DNA of 64,000 bases from Ischnura elegans (Eukaryota; Arthropoda; Insecta; Odonata; Coenagrionidae): positions 79,211,992 through 79,275,991 of the forward strand of contig NC_060253.1 of NCBI RefSeq assembly GCF_921293095.1, in the 5' to 3' direction. Below, in pieces: positions 11,166 to 21,779 of the stretch. Every line of letters begins with the position of its first letter. Within the stretch, counting starts at the first letter, position 1. A program made the position numbers and the translations under genes. The notes under the pieces are model-generated. The model was given only the letters and a program-made list of their open reading frames with translations. It was not told the origin of the DNA and ran no database searches.

Positions 11166-13949
11166 CCCTTATCCGGGCACCTCAAATTTCTAACGTAACT
11201 GGGCAAGCAGGGCCCAATGGACCCTCCTTATTAATTTTTTCTTTTTGCTCAAGTGGGCCAACCAGCTACCATAAATATCACTGTTTTTTGTCAAATAGCG
11301 CAAATTTTTACAAAATTAATGATTTAAAAATATTTGTTAATGTTCATGAATGAAAATTTTACATGTTAATTAGTAACAAAAATTTGAAATCTAAAAAAAT
11401 ATGATTCATCCTTCATAAAATTGATCTCTGGTGGAAATAATTTAAATTTAGAATCAATTAACATAAGGGATAAATACATATTATTTACTTATGAAACGAG
11501 ACACTGTAGAACATCAAAACTTATTGTTCGGGGGAAAAAACAAAATTTTATCAACGAGTCCAGGATAGGCTGCCCCTCAAAGCTTTTTTCACTTTTGATT
11601 TACACGTTTTATGTCACTGTGTTCATTGCACACCGATTGCTCACAGTTGTTTTTCTTCATAATATTTTTATTATGGGCATATATATTATCTCATTTTTTG
11701 TTATACTATAATTTGATGAATGTCTTGGCTCAGAAATTCCTTCATCAAAAAGTCGTTAGCCTGTGTTCCAAGACAAACCCAAGTTGGATCGTCTTTCAAT
11801 GTGGACCTCAACCAGAATATGGGATGCACTTTGAATTAATAGTCTTCTTGAATAATGTTTACCAACATTTCAATTTAGATCAGTATTCATCCACACCACA
11901 CACGCTGCTACTCTACTCACATCCAAATCACTCATGAAAAACGCAAAAGGCCAACTATTTGCGCGTCTTTTGCTCATCTCAACTCATTTATCAACTGGTC
12001 AAGGAAATCGACTTCACCTTTGGTGCAGTTGTAGTGACTGATAATTTCAGGTTTAGCATTGATGTCTTCCATAATTGCATTATGATGCATGAATCATAGA
12101 AGAACTACCGGCCAACTTTTCATCTTGGGCAATGACACAAACATACCATTTTTGGTGAAATCAAACAATGAAGAAACGACTTTACCACTTTTATTGGCTT
12201 GAAATTCTCCTGGAATAAATCGTTATTACTTTCCTATAGTTCCAATATAACTCAGAAGGCTCTATGCAAACTTTATATCAGAGAAATTTTTGTCACTCAT
12301 TTCATTTCTGTTCGTATTTTGGTATGGTTCAGTGAGGTGCTGTACAACTCTTCGATAAAAACCAGGCAATGCTCTTTATGTCAATGTCATCTTCATTGGA
12401 ACTCTCCTCTTCGATTGGCTGGTAATCCAAATCATCATCAGTAGTTTCTTCATTTTTCAGCAGTTTTTGCGTGCCATCTTGAGCCAAAAGCTTTGGTCTA
12501 GCCATGATCTAATAATTATTAAAAAAATATGTTACTTCATAGAATTTCTCTAAAACTACGAATTACTTCCTTATTACTTATCTATTAGAACTTACCTGGG
12601 CATGTAATGTCTTAGTGAAGGAAACTTGTAAATATTTGCCATCACTCTGATAGCTGTGTTACTTTTACCCAAAGACAATTGCATATTGAGGTGGTAGTTT
12701 TGTATAAAAAACCATATTTTCGGAATCAGTTATCTGCAACATCTTATATGATTCATCTACGTTGCTCAGTAGCACTTGGCTAGCACTCTACTCTTTTGTC
12801 ATACTTGCTGTAGTTTATATGGGAAAGAAGGATGGAGGATGTAGAGGTGAAAGGTGGTGGAAAGATGGGCAGGGAGTGCAGGAGAAGGAGAAAACAAGGA
12901 AGTATGGACTGTCATCAGTGCATTAGGGTTTGGAGATACTGATGGAGGATTTTTAGGAGAATGATAATGAACAGGAACGTTCAAATTCGAAGCGACATCA
13001 TCTACATGCTTTCTGTATGGCAGGATATATGCTTTCCTTTATCCCTAATGTCGCTGAATGGACGCTGCAAATAAATTCCGAGGATCAGTGTTTTTTTTTG
13101 GAAACAACTGGATCATTTCAGTGATCATTCTCTAGGGGTTTCCCGGTGACTCAACCCAACTGAAGGATAACTTCTCTTAGCATATGCCCTTCGGCGACCG
13201 CCACGGTACAATAGCAATATGCAAAAGAATGAAAAAACTGTCCCCATCCTTCATTTATGGATACAGATAATGATGTTTGTTGCGTATTGTTCATTCCTCT
13301 CCCATCTCACTCTACTTCACCAGGATTTTCCAACCGTAATGCACCGGTGACTCTCCAGTGCCCACCCTACTCTATATTCCCTTTTCAACTTCCCCGGTAT
13401 CTGCCCCCATCTTACCACCCTTGCTACCTAGAATAACATTCTGTGTACATAACCTAGTTATTTAATTTAGACTAATTACATTTTCCAGCCTTGATAGCTA
13501 AAATAAACTTCGTGATTGAAGATAACACAAACTGGATATATATGCTCGTAAGCATCCAAGTGCAGCGTGTTGCATAACTGGTGAACACTCACCTCCTGCC
13601 ATACGCCACTGAGTTAGGGGTTTACTTAGATGTATATGTAAACATTCCCAAATAATACTTGAAAAATGACAACATAATACCTTATATATTAACCATGTAA
13701 TGATGTGCAACTGATCGCGTATGTGAAGGGTCCTTCAGACCCAGCTTGCCCGGTTACGTTAGGAAAAGTTTAAATTTACCATAAACAAATAAGAAATATT
13801 TTTTTTAATTTGAAAATATATTTTTCTTATTCCATTTGTCCGCATGGACAAAGTCACAGAAGTTCACAGCACTGGGATATTTTGTTCTCATGATATAACA
13901 TGAAATAAAGGCTGTAGGGCCCATTGGACCCTCCTTGCCCGGATAAGGG
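11166..13949 (-). mobile_element. piggyBac-type DNA transposon, decayed, 2.78 kb
   Basis: TTAA occurs on both outer sides (11162-11165 and 13950-13953). Terminal inverted repeats are a perfect 14 bp, CCCTTATCCGGGCA on the left and its complement at 13936-13949. Subterminal repeats also match. The left AACGTAACTGGGCAAGCAGG, followed by a CCCAATGGACCCT block (about 11193-11228), recurs inverted next to the right end (13908-13940). A further inverted copy lies about 200 bp inside (13728-13765). A broken transposase lies on the minus strand between 12505 and about 11705. Precise TTAA borders are the hallmark of piggyBac. The element can no longer encode an active enzyme. Confidence 0.92.
11705..12505 (-). 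pseudogene. piggyBac transposase remnant
   Basis: On the minus strand a start codon at 12505 opens MARPKLLAQDGTQ, followed by an acidic stretch (DDDLDYQPIEEESSNEDDID) typical of piggyBac transposase N-termini. Further along, after frameshifts and stops, come KSGKVVSSLFDFTKNGM, then KPEIISHYNCTKGEVDFLDQ. The latter matches the conserved YNxTKGGVDxxDQ segment near the end of the DDE catalytic core. The region between the acidic start and KSGK is too short to hold the earlier catalytic aspartates, so a large internal deletion is likely. At least three frame changes and several stops follow. It is inactive. Confidence 0.85.
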
Positions 13950-13959
13950 TTAAGGTTAG

Positions 13960-14690
13960 TATTACATGTATATTTAACGATCCTAATATTTTTATTCATC
14001 CCTTCAGGAGGTGTGGGGTGTATTTTAAAATATGAATAATGAAATAAAAATCCCTTGCGGCGTTCCCTTTGAGGGGACATACCTATACTGAAGAGTCAAT
14101 GCTCCAATTTTTCCTCGTGATTGTCGGGGGTGTATTTCACTGGAAATTTCCAATCCTGATCCCGTCGATTTTTTTTAGGTTTTCCTCACATGCTCACAGT
14201 AAACTCCGCGAGGGCTTCATGCTCTTTTGCACCCGAGGGCAAAGTGGAGGGAATTTTGAGGTGGTGCAGTCGCTATGCCTACTCCCCCGCACACATGTTT
14301 CCAGAATTACATCGTGGAAACGGTTGATATGGCGGGCGACCCGCGTGGTTGCTTGTTTTTGATGACGCTGAATTGACACTTCTCGCACCGGCGAGCACTG
14401 TTGATTCGAACCCGTGTGCGGTCGATGGTTTTGCTTGATCCAGAAAACTTCTCTCCGGGCGGAGGGGCAAGACCCATCCACTCTGGGGAGGCCTCCCTCG
14501 GGATGGAAAAAAAACGAGCGATATTGATACAAATTTTCGGGGAAATTGTTGTCTAAACCCCCCACTCCGTGTAGCATGTGAAACGTGAATTTTATTCTCC
14601 GGACAACTTAACACATTCATCAAGGGCGTGTGTGGATTCGTATTTATGGGGGTAGCGGGCCCTATGAACCTGATCCCGTACATTTATTCG
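13960..14690. other. Unassigned moderately GC-rich block
   Basis: Composition changes from AT-rich to mixed between about 14090 and 14690. Two overlapping minus-strand frames of 127 (14194-14577) and 134 (14279-14683) residues are open in different phases. Neither has a signal peptide, membrane segment or known motif, and I do not recognise either. A TTCGAACCC word (14406-14414, minus-strand B-box-like) lies inside, but no matching A box is visible. It may be an old repeat or the edge of an unrecognised element. Confidence 0.3.
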
Positions 14691-14699
14691 CCCCTTAAA

Positions 14700-15540
14700 A
14701 TATCACCATTACCATCTGAACATTGTTTTGATTCAATCGCGCATACTCTCTGCACATACCCCTGAAATTCGTCATATTAGGTAATCTATTTAATGAGATA
14801 GGTTTTCTAGAACAAATCGCCTCAATCTAATTTTCTCATATCACATTGAAAGAGTTACGTGTTATGCAAAGAATTCTTATAGGTTACGTTCTCAATAAGT
14901 TGATCAATTAAATTTCCTGAATACAAACCAAACAAGCTTAAAAATAAGCTTCTACAATTTCATTATGTTCTTATTCCATATACTGAGCGAAAAAAATCGT
15001 TAATGTATACCAATCCATTTTCTCTGCAGTGGATAAAACGTTTGCTTTTGCTCTCAAATGCATGACTTATTTCAATTATTTTTATGTGACACTGTTACAT
15101 GAACGTGTATTACCATATGGGCCACCTGTATTACTCGTATATGTAGTCAGATTACAGATATGGTAATTAAAAAATGAACCAATCCAAATAAGCATCAGAT
15201 TTGTTGAATAAAAATTAAAGTTTTAGCTAATTTAATCCAAAGATTCAAGCGTAATATACTGATAATTTTCCGTATTAAAATGATGTAAAATTTTAAAATG
15301 TTTACGATTCATTTTTCTCAGTAGTTTTTTAGTAGGATATTAACATAATGTCATTTTAGAAGCTTATACCTACTTTTGTCGATTTAAATTTAAAGCTACG
15401 TGCTTGACCTCTTCGCTAATAAACATGTCAAAAACATTTTCCTTCGGTTTATTCAGCATACTTAAGTATTATGCAATGATGAGGAATACTTATACTTTCG
15501 CTAAGCTGCGGTATGTCAAACATTCATTGCTTTTTTGTGC
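14700..15540. other. AT-rich non-coding stretch
   Basis: I see no gene or repeat here. Confidence 0.5.
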
Positions 15541-15960
15541 ATAGAAAAACACCCCCTGTCGAACGCTTCTACCCTCCCTGAACTTCCCTCGCACTTTTGC
15601 GTGCCCCGGAGCTAGTGACGGCCATGTCTTCCACGGTCACCACCTACACCTAACCTGACCTCTCAGTGCCCTCTGACACGAACCGAAGAAATTATCCCGT
15701 CTCTTTCCACACGGTGTGCGAAGGTGAGGAGGTTGTTCTGTGTAAAGGGTGGTGTTCTTTTCCTTCCCTGCTAGCCACCGTGTTGTTTTCCCTCCACCCT
15801 GCGAGTAATGTGCACCCTCGTCCCATTCATTACGGCCTTTTCTTCCCACCACCCCAGCTAACCTTTCTTCCGTTACTCCACCAAAGGCTCTTTTCTAATG
15901 TCTTTTTTTTCGGGCGGATCGAAGCCTCACGGAAGGTGTCAACGATAAGGTCGATGGCCA
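15541..15960. other. C-rich, CpG-containing islet
   Basis: The plus strand is rich in CCCT/CCACC and CG words (for example TTTTGCGTGCCCCGGAGC at about 15595). The 151-residue frame at 15666-16121 is a composition effect (S, F, L and P rich) without a domain. A regulatory role is possible but unproven. Confidence 0.35.
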
Positions 15961-16124
15961 ATCCCTTTCTTTTCATAATTAACCTCCAGAGGCCCTCGTA
16001 TTATTATTATTTTTTTCACATTCTACTCTCATGCCTACAACGTGTGTTTCTGGGAGAAATATCAAAATCACATGTTCGGCGTAATCAACATTTTTTTCTC
16101 TTGAGAGGGCATTCTTTTTAGTTG

Positions 16125-18700
16125 TGAACGTAAGGTTTAAGGAGATTTTTCTTTCGTTTTAATTCGTATCCGTTTATTATTTTTTTAACCCGCAGCTATT
16201 ATATTAATTCACCCTGAGCGATAATTTTAATTTCCAGGGTACGTGTCCTATGTGGGTGTTGTCGACAATAATGGATTGGTAATAAACCGGTAATTAACCT
16301 TACCGACCGTTTTCATGTCTAGGAGCAATATTCAGACATCTTTTTTAAATTTTTTTCATGAGGGTTTTCACTTAAGCGCATGCTACTGTTCTCCATTTGC
16401 CAAAAGGTAAATCGTTATTTCATGAGTGAAAAATTAAAATACGCTTCCCAACTCTCACTTAGAAGTTGTTATTATTGAAAGTAAAATAAAAATTTATAAA
16501 GCTTAAACGGGCTCTGAAAAGTTGTTTTTGTGGGCAGCCTACAGAGAGTCATAAGTAAAAAACTTGCTTTAGTGCAGGGTTATAGATAGATCCTTCAACG
16601 CATATCCTGGGTTTACAGAATTTCAGGGTTAAAATTGGGTGTTAATGGTGTATTAGGTGTATATTTATAATGGTGTTAATGCAATTATTTTTCCCTAAAT
16701 GTTGTAATAATTTTCTGTCTCTAAGACGTCATCTTCAAAACTGGCAGCAAATAATCCTAATTAATAAAACCTAAAGTTAACGGTTTTGATAGACCTCAAT
16801 GTGAGAAAATGCTGAGTATTTTAATGTAATAAAATTATAGAAGTAGTATAAATAAAAATTTTAATTCCCATAAAAATAAATTAATTCAAAATTCTAAAAT
16901 TTCTGATTTTCTAAAATAATTTCTTTGAAATGTTTTATTTATTCGCTAAGCTCTTTTGAGTGCAGATTTTGGCCCCTCAAAATATAATCCTGATTTGTAG
17001 ATTACTTTATCACAGGCATTATCTTGAGAGTTAAGTACAAATCTGACGCTGATAATGTAAATCGTGAACTTCTTGTATAGATTTCATCTCCTCTGATACA
17101 TATTTTTAGCCTCGGATTTATGAATGAGAGCAAATCGCATGATTTAACTGCATGGGCAGGTCTTATCCTCCTCATTGTCTTATCCTCCTCACAGCAACTT
17201 TCACCTCTTTTAGAGGCACCATCGATTTATTGGGGGAAAGTGAGTACCTTCTTGAGACTTAACCTCTGCTAAAATTTAGGTGGCCAACAGTCTTTTATTC
17301 CGTGCCTGCTCGTATCGTGATAGCACGCGTTACATTATTTTTCCAATTGTCTCGACATGGATGAACGCTATGGTGGGAGTCGGCGTGGGTTAATTCACCT
17401 ACCTCAAACCCCTGCAAGTTTTCAAACCTTTATTTCGCGTCCCCTGTTATTAGAGTGAGTTATCCTCGCACCCCGGCTGGGCACTTAGGAGTACCTACTC
17501 ACGCCCTTGATACTTATCGGGAAGGAAAATGCGTAAAGACTGCCGCCAGGCTTCGTGTCATGAGAACCTGAAGTACCTCACTTTCGTGAGCGCATGCATA
17601 TATTTTTTTTTTATAAATTCAATGAAATGCGCGTGTATTTTTTTCAAATGAATGTATCGGATACCGTGTAATGTCTTTTCAAGGTATAGAAATCGTTGTT
17701 ATCTCGCGAAAAAAATTTGCGGAAGTGTTATTTACCTTACTTCTTCAAGTTTCCGATAGTACCGGGTATCATTTCGTAACGCTCGCTGTTATTTTATATT
17801 TTGTCGTTTTAGATTTTTTCGGAATACAGCCATTCAGTAATTCCAGAAAAAAAACATGCCGGGGGTTTGACTGAATAAACGCTATCTTCCGGTTTCCTTA
17901 AAATTTGTAATGCCTCAATAAATACATTTAGATAAAAAAAAAGTTACTGGTCGCGTGTTTATTGTCGTCCCTTCGCAAGATTTTCTTTTGACTGTCCCGT
18001 GCAAAATATGGTTATTCAAATGAAGATTTAAGTAATGGAAATATAATAAATATTTAGAGGTTAAAATCATAGCTTTTCAAAATTTCGTTAATATTAATTT
18101 ATTTTTTCCCTCCGTCTGACTTTCATGTTCAACAGCACATTTACCGTTCAAATTTCATTTTTTCGGGTGCCAGAAGAATTTTTGTCGGTCAATATCTCTT
18201 GTAACATGTACTTCGATAAAACATTGTGAAGGAAATATTTTTGCTAGGTTTCTCCATTTCTAATAACTATAATAATAAAAAGTTCACTCTTATCCTCTTC
18301 CATCATACCATTAATGTAAAATTACTATTCTGAATTCTATTAAATTTTCTTCGTCTACAGGCTTGTTACATTCTGTTTTTGTAAATATTACACTAGAGAG
18401 CAATATTTTTGCCCCTACCTTACAAATGTGGTGTTCATAATACTACGTTGCTCGTGTTTATGACAGGATCCATCCATTCAAACGTTGACGTATAGCTAAC
18501 ACTAACTATCTTCCCCACTTCCCCCTCCTCCTTCCTTGACTCTGGGAATAAATACACGAGAGAGTGCTTGTTGTATCACCTTGAAAATGATATATAATGT
18601 TGAAATCGTGGTCGGTAGCGGAGTTTTATGTTAAAGTTTGGAAATTTCCATTTTCAGTGTATGTTTTATCATATTAAATTATCACCCGCACTTTTAGGTT
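16125..18700. other. AT-rich non-coding stretch
   Basis: No gene supported. A 17-bp direct repeat (GTCTTATCCTCCTCA twice) lies at 17160-17191. A GC-richer patch around 17290-17600 has no recognisable element. Confidence 0.5.
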
Positions 18701-18705
18701 GGTAA

Positions 18706-18899
18706 GATAATGATAATAATTATGTCGTCTTTATTTCACTAGCAAATTTAGGACTATGTAGTCCTCTCTTACAATTAACTTGTTTGACAATCACATACAT
18801 CCATGCCCTGGATGGTGTTCATACCACCCAGGCGGGATTCGAACCCGCGACCTCTAGGTTAGCAGTCGGGGACTTTACCCCGGCGCCACCGAGGCCGGC
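18706..18899 (-). mobile_element. SINE, tRNA-Gly-like head, complete or nearly so
   Basis: Read from 18899 on the minus strand the element starts GCCGGCCTCGGTGGCGCCGG, the A-box half. The B box GGTTCGAATCCCGCC follows, then a body with ATCCAGGGCATGGATGTATG. It ends in ATAAAGACGACATAATTATT and an ATT-rich tail near 18706. It aligns with the copies at 21195, 31643 and 57656 through the head and, for 57656, also through the CCAGGGCATGG body. Such SINEs are transcribed by RNA polymerase III and moved by a LINE. Confidence 0.88.
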
Positions 18900-18989
18900 A
18901 TAGATAGAATGTAACCCCGAGGCCAGGCAAGCAACTATTGTATGCCAAGGTGAGAGTATGGATGGTAATATGTCAGGATGAGAATATGT

Positions 18990-19560
18990 AGATATGGATG
19001 AGCCCTAACCGAAATCCTGTGCAAGTGAGCTGCGGGCCAAGTGGACAAACTTTCAATCTTCGCAAGGAGCGTCACCACCCTCCTAGAAGGGCTCGCAACG
19101 GTTACCCATTACCTTTACTGCTTGTGTGTGTGTCTGTGCGCGCACGAGAGTCTCCCTTTTGCGTCGTCGCTCTAATTTCATCTCCCCGGCTCCCATAGGG
19201 ACCCCAAAAGGCGGGAGGAGAGGGAGATAGATGGCCGGATCGAGGGTGAAGGAAAGAAAGGAGGGCGGCAATATTCGGAAAGTGCAATTAAATTGTACGG
19301 AACAGGGTCCGTTACTCTCCCCGCAGTATATACTACGCGGCAGACACCCCTCCAAACCACGGCCCTATTCTTCCTATCCTCCCCCTCACCACTTACAGTC
19401 TCCCTCTTCATTTTCGTGCTCGGGAAGAAAACTTTTCTTCAAGGGTCTTATTGTCCGCGCTGTGCGGGCTCTAAGGAACTGCCTGCTGTGGTTTGGCGGA
19501 CTTTGGAGCCTTCAAAAAGTTCATATACGCACGTTCATAGTAGGGTATGGTGCGAAGGTT
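18990..19560. other. CpG-rich islet
   Basis: GC-rich with many CG words (TGTGCGCGCACGAGAG at about 19134) and a short GTGTGTGT run. TATATACTACGCGG lies at about 19326 and CCTCCCCCTCACC at 19377. Open frames on both strands (up to 146 residues, 19231-19671) overlap each other and look compositional. Confidence 0.4.
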
Positions 19561-19696
19561 ATCATAGACAGTCGTACTAGTTCGCTGTTCAAATGTAGGT
19601 ATGCATGCAAAAAATTTCCTTCCTATTTCCATTCGAGTTTTTTCATTTATTTAGGGGCATTTTTTATGTGACGTGGATAATTTTGGTGCAACCATT

Positions 19697-20000
19697 TCAT
19701 CATCATTATTAGTCAACAATCTTGAGATTGGCTTGACGCAGCTCTACATTCCTCTGTTCTATCTGCTAGCCTTGTCATAGCGACGTATATCTTCTCTTTC
19801 TGTTCCTACAAAACCCGTCCTATGAAACTCATTCAGGGCCGCCCCTTGCCCTTCTTCCCTTTCATGATTTTTTTTCATTAGACCATCATGCCTCATAATA
19901 TGGCCAAATTATTTGTCCCGTCAACTCCTTAAGGTTTTTAGGAGACTTATCTTTTCTCCAACTCTTCTCAGCACTTGCTCGTCATTACTTATTCGCTAGC
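19697..20000 (-). mobile_element. RTE-like retrotransposon 3' end, degenerate
   Basis: On the minus strand, pieces of the same reverse transcriptase tail appear in shifting frames: RISNDEQVLRRVGEK, FGHIMRHDGLMK, then GAGCTGCGTCAAGCCAATCT. The last matches the end of the 9950 copy base for base over most of its length. The sequence ends in a TAATAATGATGATGA tail at about 19697-19711. Frameshifts and stops make it inactive. Confidence 0.85.
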
Positions 20001-20004
20001 TAAT

Positions 20005-20745
20005 GGAGGCATACTAATTCATTCTCCGTGGAACCGTTTTAGGTGTGTTAAAATTATTAGTTTCCATTTACGATGTGAATTTTGTATTAAATTCGGTGCC
20101 TCTCAGAATTCCATAACGGTATGATGAAGAAACTTGCATTGAAATCATCTTGAGTCGAGCCATATTGCACAGGGTGTGAGGGAATACAGAGCGTGAGATG
20201 TGACGAAAAACGTTTTTATTACATACATTTTATCTCTACTTCACCGGAGTTTTGTCATCTAGGGGTGATTTAGTAAACCGTATCTTAAAGTATCCTGATT
20301 TGAGATTTATACCCATTATTTTAAGCAATTTTGAAAAATATTCCGCGAAAACATTCCTATTTTTTAGTGATTTATCAAACAATAGCTTAAATATTCACTC
20401 CACAGCATTCTGTTTCTATTCTTCATATTTAAAAAAGATTTCCAGTCGTCTTGATTAAAACTTAATAACTGATGTCATCATATTCCATTTTTATTTGCAC
20501 CATATTTTTTTCTACATAGTGGCGATGGTTTTTCCATGTATTACGCTATAATTTTTCATTCAAATTCTTATATAAAAGCCCTTGAATCCGACGTATTCAA
20601 ACACCAAGGAACACGATGAAAACCCGAAAACACGAGGACCATGTGAATAAACCGCGATAGTCTTTTTCAAAAATATATGCTGTGCATTATAGGTGTTGAG
20701 ATTCTGAAGTTTTTTTTGGGATGATAATAGAACTCCTACTAGCAC
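20005..20745. other. AT-rich non-coding stretch
   Basis: No gene or repeat supported. Confidence 0.5.
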
Positions 20746-20749
20746 TCAC

Positions 20750-21065
20750 TCCTACTTGGAAGTGTACCACTCCCTTTCGCTTGCTTGGTGAGTTTTACCC
20801 CTATCCCCTTTCAGATGAGCCTCTCTGTCCGATGGTCTGTAGTGGCGCGGGGGAAGAAATGGTGAGGAGGTGGTTTGGGGATGGGGGGTTGAATAGCAGG
20901 GGGCGTGTGTTTGCGTGGAAGTGGCAATGGGCACGCAATGGTCTACCTTATACGGCCCTTACTTACTCCTTAAATATCTCGTCGTCCGAAAAACTTACTT
21001 CTTCTCCTTCTCATTCGACCCTTCTCTTACGTAGCACTCCTATTTGCTTCTCTTTCGTTCTGTCT
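20750..21065. other. Small GC-rich islet
   Basis: A C-rich start (about 20755-20840) is followed by a G-rich core (GGCGCGGGGGAAGAAATGG at about 20844, TGGGGATGGGGGGTTG at 20876) and then pyrimidine-rich sequence. The 123-residue frame at 20721-21092 shows no domain. Confidence 0.35.
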
Positions 21066-21194
21066 TCCATCACCTTCATTTTGACCGTTTAATTCGAAGC
21101 TCTATCCTTCATACATCTTCACCTTACCACTTTCATTGCTCACTTTGCAGAAAGTGCTTTTTTATTTGTTCCTGTAAACCGAAAAGAGCTCAAT

Positions 21195-21328
21195 TGGCCT
21201 TTTTAATCGGGGTTTTTAACTTAACAATTAAACGTAAACAAGAGGACCGACCTATCTGGGCGGAATTCGCACCTGCGACCTCCAGGAAGGCAGGCAAGGA
21301 CTTTACCCCGCTGCCACCGAGGCCGGCT
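21195..21328 (-). mobile_element. SINE, tRNA-Gly-like head
   Basis: Minus strand from 21328: GCCGGCCTCGGTGGCAGCGG, GGTAAAGTCCTTGCCTGCC, then GGTCGCAGGTGCGAATTCCG, a mutated B box. The tail is shorter and poorly conserved, running into CTCTTGTTTACGTTTAATTG. It belongs to the same family as 18706, 31643 and 57656. Confidence 0.82.
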
Positions 21329-21533
21329 CCTCTTACTTTTCGACAGTTTTCCGACTCATCTTACTTTTTAGCTCATTACTTCATATTCAGATATCAATAC
21401 CGTATACCTGCTGCCTTGTTATGATGTTGAAATGTAAGTGCATTAGTTTTAAAGTGGGAAACTGTTTTTAGGGTGTTCTCATTTTATTATCAATTCTCTT
21501 ACTTGGCAGTCTTGCATGCAGAGGCATTTATTA

Positions 21534-21770
21534 AGGCGTGGTTACACGGTACTTTAACACGTACAAGTTAATGTACGTTTGCGTGAATGATTTTGGTGGA
21601 CCGGAACGGAACATGTACGAATGGCCATGAACCAAATTAGAACAGGTTCTATATTCCGTGCATGCATTCGCACAAGTTGGGTAGTTACACGGTGCATTTT
21701 GGCGTTCATTCTCGCGTTCATACATTTGGCCATTATCCCGTACGTATTAATGTATCGAATAACCAAGCCT
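21534..21770. mobile_element. MITE, imperfect TIRs, TTA target duplication
   Basis: The left end reads AGGCGTGGTTACACGGTACT and the inverted right end AGGCTTGGTTATTCGATACA. Similarity continues through TTAA.ACGTAC for about 30 bp. TTA lies on both sides (21531-21533 and 21771-21773), which suits PIF/Harbinger-type insertion. Inside, GTTACACGGT is repeated at 21541 and 21685 and CGTTCAT words recur. No coding capacity; the small open frames crossing it are incidental. Confidence 0.7.
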
Positions 21771-21779
21771 TTAGAGTTC

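Noticed and set aside
14380..14450. tRNA gene or SINE at the TTCGAACCC word
   Set aside because: No A box at the right distance and no cloverleaf pairing seen on either strand.
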